Part shown: positions 27,210 through 35,917 of the stretch, piece after piece | How the letters are laid out: every line of letters starts with the position of its first letter | Numbering within the stretch: the stretch's first letter is position 1 | Source of the DNA: Jhaorihella thermophila | GTDB taxonomy: Bacteria > Pseudomonadota > Alphaproteobacteria > Rhodobacterales > Rhodobacteraceae | Assembly (NCBI RefSeq): GCF_900108275.1 | Contig: NZ_FNVD01000013.1 | Location: 1 to 64,000 of the forward strand | Direction of reading: 5' to 3' | DNA: 64,000 nt | Notes under the pieces: generated by a model | Told to the model about the DNA's origin: nothing | Databases searched by the model: none | The model's input: only the letters and a program-made list of their open reading frames with translations | Made by a program: the position numbers and the translations under genes

Positions 27210-28082
27210 TTAACCGAATGCCCGGAGGCGCTTGATGAGGCTGGACGTGTCCCAGCGGCCGCCGCCCATCTTCTGCACATCCTTGTAGAACTGATCCACC
27301 AGCGCCGTGACCGGCAGCGAGGCACCGTTTTCGTTGGCGGTGGACAGGCAGATGCCCAGATCCTTGCGCATCCAGTCCACGGCAAAGCCGAAATCGAACT
27401 TGTCGTCGATCATGGTTTCATAGCGGTTCGACATCTGCCACGACCCGGCCGCCCCGCCCGAGATCACCTCGACCACCGCGCGGCCGTCCAGCCCCGCCTT
27501 TTCGGCAAAATGCAGCCCCTCGGACAGGCCCTGCAACAGCCCGGCGATGCAGATCTGATTGACCATTTTGGTCAGCTGGCCGGCGCCGCTCTCGCCCAGC
27601 CGCTTGATCGACCGGCCATAGGCCTGCATGACCGGCTCGACCCTTGCATAGGCCTCTTCGTCGCCGCCGCACATGATTGACAGAACGCCGTTCTCGGCCC
27701 CGGCCTGCCCGCCGGAAATGGGCGCATCCACGAAGGAAATCCCCCGCTCCCCGGCGGCGGCATAAAGCTCGCGCGTGACCTTGGCGGAAACGGTGGTGTG
27801 ATCGACAAAGACCGTGCCCGCGGCCATCCCGGCAAAGGCGCCATCGTCGCCCAGGCACACCGCGCGCAGGTCGTCGTCATTGCCCACGCAGGACATGACG
27901 AAGTCTGCCCCTTCGGCCGCCCTGGCCGGGGTCGGCGCCATCGCGCCGCCATGCTCGGCCACCCATTTCTCGGCCTTGGCGGCGGTGCGGTTGTAGACGG
28001 TCACGTCATGCCCGGCTGCCTTGAGGTGCCCCGCCATCGGGTAGCCCATCACCCCAAGACCCAGAAACGCGACTTTTGCCAT
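27210..28082 (-). CDS. 3-hydroxyisobutyrate dehydrogenase family reductase
   Basis: This is a 290-residue NAD(P)-dependent beta-hydroxyacid dehydrogenase. The N-terminal dinucleotide fold has FLGLGVMGYPM (GxGxMG), DAPISGG is the substrate-binding block, and GAGQLTKMVNQ holds the catalytic Lys. Members act on 3-hydroxyisobutyrate, tartronate semialdehyde or similar C3-C4 acids. Its position beside the ThDP enzyme and racemase genes hints at a shared pathway, but it is convergent with them and has its own terminator. The exact substrate is undetermined. Confidence 0.88.
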   Translation of the reverse strand: MAKVAFLGLGVMGYPMAGHLKAAGHDVTVYNRTAAKAEKWVAEHGGAMAPTPARAAEGADFVMSCVGNDDDLRAVCLGDDGAFAGMAAGTVFVDHTTVSAKVTRELYAAAGERGISFVDAPISGGQAGAENGVLSIMCGGDEEAYARVEPVMQAYGRSIKRLGESGAGQLTKMVNQICIAGLLQGLSEGLHFAEKAGLDGRAVVEVISGGAAGSWQMSNRYETMIDDKFDFGFAVDWMRKDLGICLSTANENGASLPVTALVDQFYKDVQKMGGGRWDTSSLIKRLRAFG

Positions 28083-28250
28083 TTATTCGTCCCTCTAAAA
28101 AGGCGACCGAACGCCGCTTCCTTTTTTGTAGCTGGCGACAATTGGTAAGGATATCAAACCAGAAAGCAAGTCCCCGATCGGGAACAATCGGAATTAAATT
28201 TCGCCCCGGCAGGATTTCGCCGCGGGACAGGCGACCAACCCTTGGCGCGC

Positions 28251-28279
28251 AAAAAGAAACCGGCCCGCAGAGGGGCCGG
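28251..28279 (-). terminator. Terminator of the Liv transporter operon
   Basis: CCGGCCC (28260-28266) pairs with GGGCCGG (28273-28279). On the minus strand the stem is followed by TTTCTTTTT (28259-28251). It lies 54 bp after the livF stop. Confidence 0.75.
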
Positions 28280-28332
28280 CCAGTCAGTGCCAGCGCCCGC
28301 CGGACCCGGCGAGCGCGACGGGGAGAATTGCG

Positions 28333-29088
28333 TCAGATGGCGAGGTATTCGGCGCGCAGCTCGGCATTGCCCAGAACCTCGGCGGCGGAGCCGTCGAACG
28401 CCACGCTGCCGGTATCGAGGATCACCGCGCGGTCGGCCAGTTCCAGGGCCCGCACCGCGTTCTGTTCGACGATGATCGTGGTCATGCCCTGTTCCTTGAT
28501 GTGGATCAGCGTCTTTTCGATCTCGTCCACGATCACCGGGGCAAGGCCTTCATAGGGTTCGTCCAGCAGCAGCACCTTGATGTCCCGCGCCAGCGCGCGG
28601 GCGATGGCCAGCATCTGCTGTTCGCCGCCCGACAGCGTCACGCCCTCCTGCTTGCGCCGCTCGCCCAGACGCGGGAACAGCTCGTAGATGCGATCCAGTT
28701 CCCACCCGATCGGCGGCGCGATCTGGGCCAGTTGGATGTTTTCCTCGACCGTCAGGCCGGGAATGATGCGCCGGTCCTCGGGCACCAGCCCCAGCCCCGC
28801 CTGCGCCGCCTCATAGCTGGTCATGCGGTGCAGCGGCTGGTGATCCAGCCAGATCTCGCCATGCGTCACCAAGGGCGAGCCGATCCGAGCGATCGACCGC
28901 AGGGTCGAAGTCTTGCCCGCACCGTTGCGGCCCAGCAGCGCGAGGATCTCGCCTTCGTGCACGTTGAAGTTCACCCCCTGCACGATGTAGCTTTCGCCGT
29001 AATAGGCGTGCATGTCCCAGACCGACAGATAGGCCGGGGCCGTTTCGGCCATGTTGGCGTTTTTGGAAAAGTCCGGTTTCACGTTCAT
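28333..29088 (-). CDS. livF: Branched-chain-amino-acid-type ABC importer ATPase (LivF)
   Basis: This is a 251-residue ABC ATPase with Walker A GRNGAGKT, signature LSGGEQQM and Walker B VLLLDEP. Its sequence is of the LivF half. It powers import of branched-chain amino acids, amides, urea or related solutes as part of the five-gene unit binding protein–livH–livM–livG–livF. It is the last gene, with 12 bp after livG and a terminator downstream. Confidence 0.93.
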   Translation of the reverse strand: MNVKPDFSKNANMAETAPAYLSVWDMHAYYGESYIVQGVNFNVHEGEILALLGRNGAGKTSTLRSIARIGSPLVTHGEIWLDHQPLHRMTSYEAAQAGLGLVPEDRRIIPGLTVEENIQLAQIAPPIGWELDRIYELFPRLGERRKQEGVTLSGGEQQMLAIARALARDIKVLLLDEPYEGLAPVIVDEIEKTLIHIKEQGMTTIIVEQNAVRALELADRAVILDTGSVAFDGSAAEVLGNAELRAEYLAI

Positions 29089-29100
29089 GTCGCGGTCTCC

Positions 29101-29856
29101 TTACGCCGACTCGCCCAGATAGGCTTCGCGCACCTTGGGGTGGCCCTTGATGTTCTCGGGCGTGTCCTCGACCAGCGGCGTGCCCTGCGCCAGCACCGTG
29201 ATCCGCTCGGCCAGAGAAAACACCACATGCATGTCGTGTTCGATGATGGCGATGGTGATGTCGCGTTCCTCCTTGATCTGCTTGAGCAGGTCGATGGTGT
29301 TGTTGGTATCCGCCCGCGCCATGCCGGCGGTCGGCTCGTCCAGCAGCAGCAGGCGCGGCTCCTGGCTCAGGCACATGGCGATTTCCAGCCGCCGCTTGTC
29401 CCCGCGCGAAAGCGAGCCGGAATGGAAATGGCGCTTGTCGGCCATGCTCATCTCTTCCAGCATGTGCTCGGCGCGTTCGATGACGTCCTTCTGGCTGCCG
29501 ATGCTGGTCAGCGCGTTCAGCTCGAACGTGCCGTCGCGCTTGGCCAGGATCGGGATCATCATGTTTTCCAGCACGGTCAGATCGCCGAAGATCTCGGGCG
29601 TCTGGAACACGCGGGAAATGCCCATCTGGTTGATCTCGTAGGGGTGCCGCCCCAGCACCGACTGGCCGTCGAACATGACGCTTCCGGTGTCGGGGATCAG
29701 CTTGCCCACCAAGCAGTTCAGCAAGGTGGATTTGCCCGCGCCGTTCGGCCCGATGATGGCGTGAACCGTGTTCTCCCGAACGCTCAGGTTCACGTCGCTC
29801 AGCGCCTTGAGGCCGCCGAAGTTCTTGCTGACATTCTTGACTTCGAGAATACCCAT
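29101..29856 (-). CDS. livG: Liv-type ABC importer ATPase (LivG)
   Basis: This is a 251-residue ABC ATPase with Walker A GPNGAGKS, signature LSRGDKRRLEIAM (LSRGD in place of the usual LSGGQ) and Walker B LLLLDEP. The LSRGD variant is also seen in urea/amide-type LivG homologues, so the transporter may serve a substrate other than Leu/Ile/Val (inference). It pairs with LivF to drive LivHM. Confidence 0.92.
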   Translation of the reverse strand: MGILEVKNVSKNFGGLKALSDVNLSVRENTVHAIIGPNGAGKSTLLNCLVGKLIPDTGSVMFDGQSVLGRHPYEINQMGISRVFQTPEIFGDLTVLENMMIPILAKRDGTFELNALTSIGSQKDVIERAEHMLEEMSMADKRHFHSGSLSRGDKRRLEIAMCLSQEPRLLLLDEPTAGMARADTNNTIDLLKQIKEERDITIAIIEHDMHVVFSLAERITVLAQGTPLVEDTPENIKGHPKVREAYLGESA

Positions 29857-29871
29857 GTCAGGCGCTCCTTC

Positions 29872-31083
29872 TCATTCGGCCACGTGGGGGGCGGGCTTGG
29901 GGTGATGTTCAGGGTCGCCCGAACCGCCTGCCGGTTTCTTGCCCCGGCCGCGCAGCCAGGCCGCGATCCGTTGGCCGCCTTCGACCAGGCCGCCGGGCAG
30001 GAAGATCACCACCAGCATGAACAGGATGCCCAGCGTCAGGTGCCAGCCCTTGCCGATGAAGGGGTGCACGATGAAGACCATGAAATCCTCCATCCCGTCG
30101 GGCATGAAGCTGAACCATTGGTGCAGCACGCTGTCGTTGATCTTCGAGAAGATGTTTTCGAAATACTTGATGAAGCCCGCGCCCAGCACCGGCCCGATCA
30201 GCGTCCCGGCCCCGCCGAGAATGGTCATCAGCACGACCTCGCCGCTGGCGGTCCACTGCATCCGTTCGGCGCCGGCCAGCGGGTCCATCGCCGCCATCAG
30301 GCCGCCGGCCAGCCCCGCATACATGCCCGAGATCACGAAGGCCGCCAGCGTGTAGGGCCGCGTGTTCAGCCCGGTATAGGCCATGCGCTGCTGGTTGGAC
30401 TTGACCGCGCGCAGCATCAGACCGAAAGGCGACCGGAAGATGCGGATCGCCAGGTAGAAGGCGACCAGCATGAAGATCGCGCAGAAATAGTATCCCGCCG
30501 AGAAGACGAAGGACCACGGCCCGATGTCGAGCGTGTAGGCCGAACCCATCTCGAGCCCGAAGAGGTGGGTCACGTCCGGCCCGTCGCCCTTCAGGATCTG
30601 CGGGTCGTTGGAATAGACCTGCAGGCCGGTTTCGCCGTTGGTGATCGGCGTCAGCACCGAATAGGCCAGGTTGTAGGACATCTGCGCAAAGGCCAGCGTC
30701 AGGATCGAGAAGTAGATCCCCGACCGGCGCAGCGAGACGTAACCGATCAGCACGCTGAACAGCCCCGCCACGATCACCGCCAGGACGATCGCCGGCACCA
30801 CGTTGTAGCTGAGCAGCTTGAACATCCACACCGCGGCGTAGGATCCCACGCCCAGAAAAGCCGCGTGGCCAAAGGACAGATACCCGGTCAGGCCAAACAG
30901 CAGGTTGAAGCCGATCGCGAAGATCCCGAAGATGACAAAGCGCTGCATCAGGTCGGGGTAGCCCGCGTTGAACTGCGCCAGCGCGCTGTCGGCGGGGAAC
31001 GGGTTGAGGATGAACGGCGCCAGCACGACGAGGGCCGTCACCACGATCAGAAGGGTTGTGTCTTTCTTGTCCAGTCCGAACAT
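29872..31083 (-). CDS. livM: Liv-type ABC importer permease (LivM)
   Basis: This is a 403-residue permease with about ten membrane segments. [18 protein letters not shown] is the hallmark of LivM-type permeases, and [13 protein letters not shown] lies in the ATPase-contact region. A charged Lys/His/Pro-rich tail of about 35 residues extends beyond the last helix. It forms the channel with LivH; genes are 5 and 15 bp from their neighbours. Confidence 0.93.
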   Translation of the reverse strand: MFGLDKKDTTLLIVVTALVVLAPFILNPFPADSALAQFNAGYPDLMQRFVIFGIFAIGFNLLFGLTGYLSFGHAAFLGVGSYAAVWMFKLLSYNVVPAIVLAVIVAGLFSVLIGYVSLRRSGIYFSILTLAFAQMSYNLAYSVLTPITNGETGLQVYSNDPQILKGDGPDVTHLFGLEMGSAYTLDIGPWSFVFSAGYYFCAIFMLVAFYLAIRIFRSPFGLMLRAVKSNQQRMAYTGLNTRPYTLAAFVISGMYAGLAGGLMAAMDPLAGAERMQWTASGEVVLMTILGGAGTLIGPVLGAGFIKYFENIFSKINDSVLHQWFSFMPDGMEDFMVFIVHPFIGKGWHLTLGILFMLVVIFLPGGLVEGGQRIAAWLRGRGKKPAGGSGDPEHHPKPAPHVAE

Positions 31084-31088
31084 GGGAA

Positions 31089-32120
31089 TTAGTCCTCCAT
31101 CACGCCTTTGCGGCCCATCAGGCCCCTCGGACGGGTGAGCAGAATGATGATCGCGACCAGGTAGATGATGATCTGGTCAATGCCGGGCAGCAGCGCCTTG
31201 ACCTCGTTCATCGAGGCAAAGCTTTCGAGAATGCCCAGCAGGAAGCCCGCGGCCACCGCGCCTGGCAGGCTGCCCATGCCGCCGACCACCACCACGACGA
31301 AGCTGAGCACGAGAAAATCCATGCCCATGTGGTAGTTGGGCGAGTTGATCGGGGCGTACATCACGCCCGCCAGGCCGGCCACGGCGGCGGCGATGCCGAA
31401 CATGATGGTAAAGCGGCGGTCGATGTTGATCCCCAGAAGCCCCACGGTTTCGCGGTCGGCCATGCCCGCGCGCACCACCATGCCGAAGGTGGTGAACTGC
31501 AGAAAGGCGAACACGCCGCCGATCACCAGCGCGGCAAAGCAGAAATAGACGAAGCGCCAGGCCGGGTAGACCACCGCGTTGACGTCGAGACCCACCAGCA
31601 CGCCAAAGTCGATCGAGCCCTTCAGCGCGTCCGGCGCGGGCGTCGGAATCGGATTGGCGCCGAAGAAATACTTGACGATCTCCTGCATCACGATGGCCAG
31701 GCCGAAGGTCACGAGGATCTGATCGGCATGCGGACGCTTGTAGAAATGCTTGATCAGACCGCGCTCCATCGCATAGCCGACGGCCAGCATGATCGGGATG
31801 GAGAACAGGATCGCCAGCGGCACCGACCAGTCGATGATGGCATTGCCGAAGGCATCACCGAAGATGCCCTTGACGTAGGGCACATCGACCTTGAGCGGAT
31901 TGCCCAGAAAGTCCTTCTGGGTTTCGTCCACGACCGTATACGAAAGGTTGAGGATCCGGTTGAGCGTGACGGCGCAGAAGGCGCCGATCATGAACAGCGC
32001 GCCGTGGGCGAAGTTCACCACGCCGAGCGTGCCGAAGATCAGCGTCAGGCCCAATGCGATCATCGCATAGGCCGAGCCCTTGTCGAGCCCGTTCAGGATT
32101 TGCAGCAGGATTGCGTCCAT
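31089..32120 (-). CDS. livH: Liv-type ABC importer permease (LivH)
   Basis: This is a 343-residue membrane permease of the LivH family. [20 protein letters not shown] is the typical N-terminal block and [17 protein letters not shown] the ATPase-contact loop. ATG 32120 ([15 protein letters not shown]) is the standard start, and an upstream in-frame extension lacks support. A periplasmic insertion of about 50 residues after the second helix makes it longer than E. coli LivH. Together with LivM it forms the translocation path. Confidence 0.92.
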   Translation of the reverse strand: MDAILLQILNGLDKGSAYAMIALGLTLIFGTLGVVNFAHGALFMIGAFCAVTLNRILNLSYTVVDETQKDFLGNPLKVDVPYVKGIFGDAFGNAIIDWSVPLAILFSIPIMLAVGYAMERGLIKHFYKRPHADQILVTFGLAIVMQEIVKYFFGANPIPTPAPDALKGSIDFGVLVGLDVNAVVYPAWRFVYFCFAALVIGGVFAFLQFTTFGMVVRAGMADRETVGLLGINIDRRFTIMFGIAAAVAGLAGVMYAPINSPNYHMGMDFLVLSFVVVVVGGMGSLPGAVAAGFLLGILESFASMNEVKALLPGIDQIIIYLVAIIILLTRPRGLMGRKGVMED

Positions 32121-32246
32121 GAGTGTCCCACCTTCGGGTTTGCAGATGCGAGAATTCGGGTTACCGGGCGCGGTTCGGGTCACGCCGCCGGATAGAGATT
32201 GGCCGGCCGCGCGGCGCGCACGCGGCCGGCCGGTCCGGATGCGCCG

Positions 32247-33593
32247 TCAGGCGCCCGGGTTGCACTCGCCGAGATCGCCACCGGCGAACATCGGGTGATC
32301 CGGTGCATATTCCACCTGGGCCCGCGGCGTGATGTCCACGATCTCGAGGATGTCGAACTGGTTGGTCGGGTTCTCTTTCCCCTTCATGACCAGCACGTCC
32401 TTGAAGCACTGGTGGTCGTCGGCGCGATAGAGCGTCGGCCCGTTGCCCAGCCCGTCGAACTCGAAGCCTTCCAGCGCCTCGACCACGGCGCAGGGGTTGA
32501 ACGACCCCGCCCGCGCCACGGCATCGGCATAGAGGACCGTCTGCACATAGCAGGTCTGGGCCGAGTTGGACGGCGGACGGCCATACTTTTCGCCGAACGA
32601 CTTGACGAACGCCTTGGTGCCCTCGTCGGTCAGCTGCCAGTTCCAGTTCATCGAGCCATAGACGCCCTTGATCGCCTCGCCGGCACCTTCGGCCATCAGT
32701 TCCGAATAGAGCGGAACGACGATCTCGAACTGCTTGCCGTTGACCATCTTGTCACGCAGGCCGAACTGGACCGCCTGGTTGATCGAGTTGATCATGTCGC
32801 GGCCATAGTGGTTCAGGATCAGAACGTCGGCGCCCGAGTTCAGAACCGGCGTGATGTAGGACGAATAGTCGCCCACGCCGAATGGCGTGCGCTCCTTCTG
32901 CACGGTTTCCCAGCCCAGCGCCTCGGTGGCGGCCGCGATCGACTCTTCCTGGGTCCAGCCCCAGGTGTAGTCGGCGGTCAGGTGATAGGCGCGGCGGTCC
33001 TTGCCATACTGCTTGGCCAGCACCGGCGCCAGCGCGGCACCGGACATGTAGGCGTTGAAGAAGTGACGGAAGCCGTTGCGCTTCTTGTCCTTGCCAGTGG
33101 TGTCGTTGGAGTGCGTCAGACCGGCCATGAAGATGATCCCGGCGTCCTGGCACAGGCCCTGAACGGCGATGGCCACGCCCGAGGACGAGCCGCCGTTGAT
33201 CATGATCACGCCGTCCTTTTCGATCATCGACTTGGCCGATGCGCGGGCGGCGTCCGACTTGGTCTGGGTGTCGCCGGTGACGAACTCGACCTTCTTGCCC
33301 AGCAGGCCGGTGCCGTCCAGCGCCTTGGAGCTGAAGGTGTTCAGCATGCCGCCGTCGCCCATGCCGTTGATGTGCTCGACGGCCAGTTCCTGGGCGCGCA
33401 GCTCGTCCATGCCTTCATCGGCATAGGGGCCGGTCTGCGGCACGTTGAAGCCGAACTTCACGGTGCTGGCGCTACCGGGATCGTTGGTAAAGGCAGACGC
33501 GCTCGAGGTGAAGATCGTCGGCAGCGCGACGCCGGCGCCGGCAACCGCACCGGTCTTCAGGACGCCGCGGCGCGTGAGATTGCTTTTGGACAT
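32247..33593 (-). CDS. Periplasmic substrate-binding protein of the Liv-type importer
   Basis: This is a 448-residue binding protein of the Leu/Ile/Val-receptor superfamily. The N-terminus SNLTRRGVLKTGAVAGAG is a twin-arginine signal, so it is probably exported folded. The body shows the two-lobed periplasmic binding protein pattern (FGFNVPQTGPYADEGMDEL; INGGSSSGVAIAV). A GGAGG ribosome binding site precedes ATG 33593. It is the first gene of the liv unit and divergent from the ScfR-like regulator. The ligand is not predictable; short-chain amides or acids are as likely as amino acids. Confidence 0.88.
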   Translation of the reverse strand: MSKSNLTRRGVLKTGAVAGAGVALPTIFTSSASAFTNDPGSASTVKFGFNVPQTGPYADEGMDELRAQELAVEHINGMGDGGMLNTFSSKALDGTGLLGKKVEFVTGDTQTKSDAARASAKSMIEKDGVIMINGGSSSGVAIAVQGLCQDAGIIFMAGLTHSNDTTGKDKKRNGFRHFFNAYMSGAALAPVLAKQYGKDRRAYHLTADYTWGWTQEESIAAATEALGWETVQKERTPFGVGDYSSYITPVLNSGADVLILNHYGRDMINSINQAVQFGLRDKMVNGKQFEIVVPLYSELMAEGAGEAIKGVYGSMNWNWQLTDEGTKAFVKSFGEKYGRPPSNSAQTCYVQTVLYADAVARAGSFNPCAVVEALEGFEFDGLGNGPTLYRADDHQCFKDVLVMKGKENPTNQFDILEIVDITPRAQVEYAPDHPMFAGGDLGECNPGA

Positions 33594-33716
33594 CAATATC
33601 CTCCCATTGAGACTGACGCACGCGCGGCTCCTCATTCCGCGCGGTGCGGGCACGATTGTGCAAACAAAGTATGCTGCGGTTTCCGAAAATTTCGCAATAA
33701 ACCCCTTGAAAAACAC

Positions 33717-33734
33717 GATAATTCTGTAAACAAT
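33717..33734 (-). promoter_or_regulatory. Motif shared with the acs promoter
   Basis: The minus strand reads ATTGTTTACAGAATTATC. It matches 14 of 18 positions of GTGGTTTACAGATTTTTC at 59132-59149 upstream of acs. It lies between the divergent liv binding-protein gene and the ScfR-like regulator gene, next to a second A/T-rich element (AAAATTTCGCAATA, 33687-33700). A binding site of the ScfR-like regulator is a reasonable guess. Confidence 0.35.
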
Positions 33735-33823
33735 TCAACAAGCGGCCACCGAAGATTGTAAATCTTCTTATGTTGCAGTGCAGAAAGTGATTGAAATAAC
33801 GTGAAAATCGGGACGAGCCGGAC

Positions 33824-35125
33824 ATGCCACGGGACACGCTGACAGGCAGCCGCATCCGCGAACGCCGCACGATCGCCGGGCTGCGGCAGGCGGATCTGGC
33901 GCGACAAGTTGGCATATCCGCCTCTTACCTGAACCTGATCGAGCACAACCGGCGCAGAATCGGCGGCAAGCTGCTGGTGGACATCGCCCGCGCGCTGGGG
34001 GTGGAGCCATCAATGCTCACCGAAGGGGCCGAGGCGGCGCTGATCTCGACCCTGCGCGAGGCGGCCGCCGACGCAGGCACCGTCAATGCCGAACTGGACC
34101 GGGCCGAGGAATTCGCCGGCCGCTTCCCCGGCTGGGCCGAGGTACTTGCTGCCGCCCATCGGCGCATTGCCTCGCTGGAACGGACGGTCGAGATCCTGTC
34201 CGACCGCCTGACCCACGATCCCCACCTGGCCGCCTCGCTGCACGAGGTGCTGTCCACCGCCGCCTCGATCCGTTCCACCGCCGCCATTCTGGCCGAAACC
34301 GACGAGCTCGAACCGGAATGGCGCGACCGGTTCCACCGCAACCTGAACGAGGACAGCCAGCGGCTGGCGGAAAGCTCCAAGGCGTTGATGACCTATCTGG
34401 ACGAAAGCGATGCGGGAAAGGAACGCCGCGGCGTGCCGCAGGAAGAGGTCGAAGCCTTCTTGGCCGCCCGCAGCAACCACTTCCCCGAGCTGGAAAACGG
34501 AACCGCGACGGTCGAAAAGGTGATCGAGGCGGAATCCTCGCTGGGCTCGAAGGCCGCGCGCGCCCTGGGACGGGCGGTGCTGGACGTCTATGCTGCCGAC
34601 GCCCGCGCGATGCCGCTGGGGCCGTTCCGCGAAGCATTGGACCGGCTGGGGCTCGACCCTGTGGCCTTGGCGCGGGCGTTCAACGCCGATCTTCCGGCGG
34701 TGTTCCGGCGGCTGGCGGCGATGCCAGAAGGCGTTCTGCCGCGCGGCTGCGGGCTGGTGATCTGCGATGCCTCGGGCAGCATCCTGTTCCGCAAGCAGGT
34801 CGCGGGCTTTGCCATGCCGCGTCACGGAGAATCCTGCCCGCTCTGGCCGCTTTACATCGCGCTGAGCCGCCCGCTGGTGCCGATCCGCCGCCGGGTGACC
34901 CAACTGGGAAGGGTTCGGCACGCGTTCGACTGTCTTGCCGTATCCTGGCCGATGCAGCAGCCCGATTTCGACAGCGATCCGGTGTTGCGGTCGTTCATGC
35001 TGATCCTGCCGGCCGCGGACGACCCGGGCCAGGAGGCCCAGCCCGTGGGCAGCAGCTGCCGGGTCTGCCCGCGCCGGGGATGCGGCGCCCGGCGAGAGCC
35101 GTCCATCCTGAGCGACGGCGCCTGA
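33824..35125 (+). CDS. ScfR/RamB-type XRE regulator of short-chain acid metabolism
   Basis: This is a 433-residue regulator. The N-terminal XRE helix-turn-helix (about 8-62) has LRQADLARQVGISASYLNLI. The C-terminal DUF2083-like part ends in CRVCPRRGCGARREP, the Cys-rich signature of ScfR/RamB-type regulators of acetate, propionate or glyoxylate genes. The middle section (about 135-185; LHEVLSTAASIRSTAAIL) resembles a histidine-kinase dimerisation helix pair but has no catalytic domain. It is divergent from the liv operon and 100 bp before the response regulator/kinase operon, which suggests one sensing locus. Confidence 0.8.
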   Translation: MPRDTLTGSRIRERRTIAGLRQADLARQVGISASYLNLIEHNRRRIGGKLLVDIARALGVEPSMLTEGAEAALISTLREAAADAGTVNAELDRAEEFAGRFPGWAEVLAAAHRRIASLERTVEILSDRLTHDPHLAASLHEVLSTAASIRSTAAILAETDELEPEWRDRFHRNLNEDSQRLAESSKALMTYLDESDAGKERRGVPQEEVEAFLAARSNHFPELENGTATVEKVIEAESSLGSKAARALGRAVLDVYAADARAMPLGPFREALDRLGLDPVALARAFNADLPAVFRRLAAMPEGVLPRGCGLVICDASGSILFRKQVAGFAMPRHGESCPLWPLYIALSRPLVPIRRRVTQLGRVRHAFDCLAVSWPMQQPDFDSDPVLRSFMLILPAADDPGQEAQPVGSSCRVCPRRGCGARREPSILSDGA

Positions 35126-35135
35126 TGCAAGGGTT

Positions 35136-35165
35136 TTGACACCGTGGCCGGGCCGGGGATAGTCT
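35136..35165 (+). promoter_or_regulatory. Promoter of the response regulator–kinase operon
   Basis: TTGACA (35136-35141) and TAGTCT (35160-35165) are 18 bp apart in the gap between the XRE gene stop and the response regulator start. TTGACA is a perfect -35 match; the -10 is weaker. Confidence 0.45.
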
Positions 35166-35225
35166 GCACCAAGGCAAGAATGTTGCGCCAAGGCGGACGT
35201 TCGCGCGGGGGAGGAAAAACCGAAC

Positions 35226-35606
35226 ATGAGCCGACACGTTCTGCTGGTCGAGGACGAACCCAATATCGTCGAGGCGATCCGTTTTCTGCTCAGCCGCGAA
35301 GGCTGGCAGGTAGATGTGCACTCCGAGGGGTCCGATGCGCTTGACGTCATCCGCGACAAGCGCCCGGATCTGGTGATCATGGACATCATGCTGCCGGGCA
35401 AGAGCGGCATCGACATCGTGCGCGAACTGCGCAGGATCGAGCGGTTCCGGGACCTGCCGGTTCTGATGCTGACGGCCCGCGGGCAGAGCCGCGACCGCGA
35501 GATGGCCGAAGAGGCCGGCGTCACCCGCTTCATGACCAAGCCGTTTTCGAACGCCGAGGTGCTGGCGGCGGTGCGCGATCTGCATGCGCAGGCCTCCGGG
35601 TCATGA
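35226..35606 (+). CDS. Receiver-only response regulator
   Basis: This is a 126-residue protein that is a bare CheY-like receiver domain. Asp10/Glu11 form the acidic pocket, Asp53 (MDIMLPG) is the phosphoacceptor, Thr83 and Lys105 (MTKPF) complete the switch set, and nothing follows the last helix. With no output domain it must signal through protein contacts. Its stop overlaps the start of the small membrane protein gene (ATGA), and the SSS-kinase follows, so the kinase is the likely partner. Confidence 0.93.
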   Translation: MSRHVLLVEDEPNIVEAIRFLLSREGWQVDVHSEGSDALDVIRDKRPDLVIMDIMLPGKSGIDIVRELRRIERFRDLPVLMLTARGQSRDREMAEEAGVTRFMTKPFSNAEVLAAVRDLHAQASGS

Positions 35607-35917
35607 CGACCGGCCCCATCGAAGATACGCGCGCCGCGCCGCCGGTCTTTCTCGAACGCCAGAGCTATCGCCGGCGGCGCCTGCTGGACGCGGCGCGCCT
35701 GCTGCCGATCATGGGCGCGGCCCTGTTCGCGGTTCCCCTGCTCTGGCCGCGCGCGAGCGCGGTCGGTGACGGCGTGCCAACGTCTTCGGCGATCCTTTAC
35801 ATCTTTTCCGTCTGGGCCGGTCTGATCGTCGTCAACGCGGCATTCGGCCGGCTGACCAGGGGCATGAACCAGCCATCCGACCGGCCGGACGGAACGGATC
35901 GGGACGGAGACGCCTGA
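35603..35917 (+). CDS. Small two-helix membrane protein of the SSS-kinase operon
   Basis: This is a 104-residue protein with two membrane segments (LLPIMGAALFAVPLLWP and AILYIFSVWAGLIVVNAAF), a basic N-terminal stretch (RQSYRRRRLL) and an acidic polar tail. It overlaps the response regulator gene by four bases and the kinase gene by one (TGATG), so all three are coupled. Small two-helix subunits also accompany some sodium/solute symporters, so it may be a partner of the kinase's transporter domain. That role is inferred. Confidence 0.75.
   Translation: MTTGPIEDTRAAPPVFLERQSYRRRRLLDAARLLPIMGAALFAVPLLWPRASAVGDGVPTSSAILYIFSVWAGLIVVNAAFGRLTRGMNQPSDRPDGTDRDGDA

Noticed and set aside
28501-31092. 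863-codon plus-strand frame across the liv genes
   Set aside because: livF, livG and livM on the minus strand have all family motifs; the plus-strand product is low-complexity His/Arg/Gln-rich.
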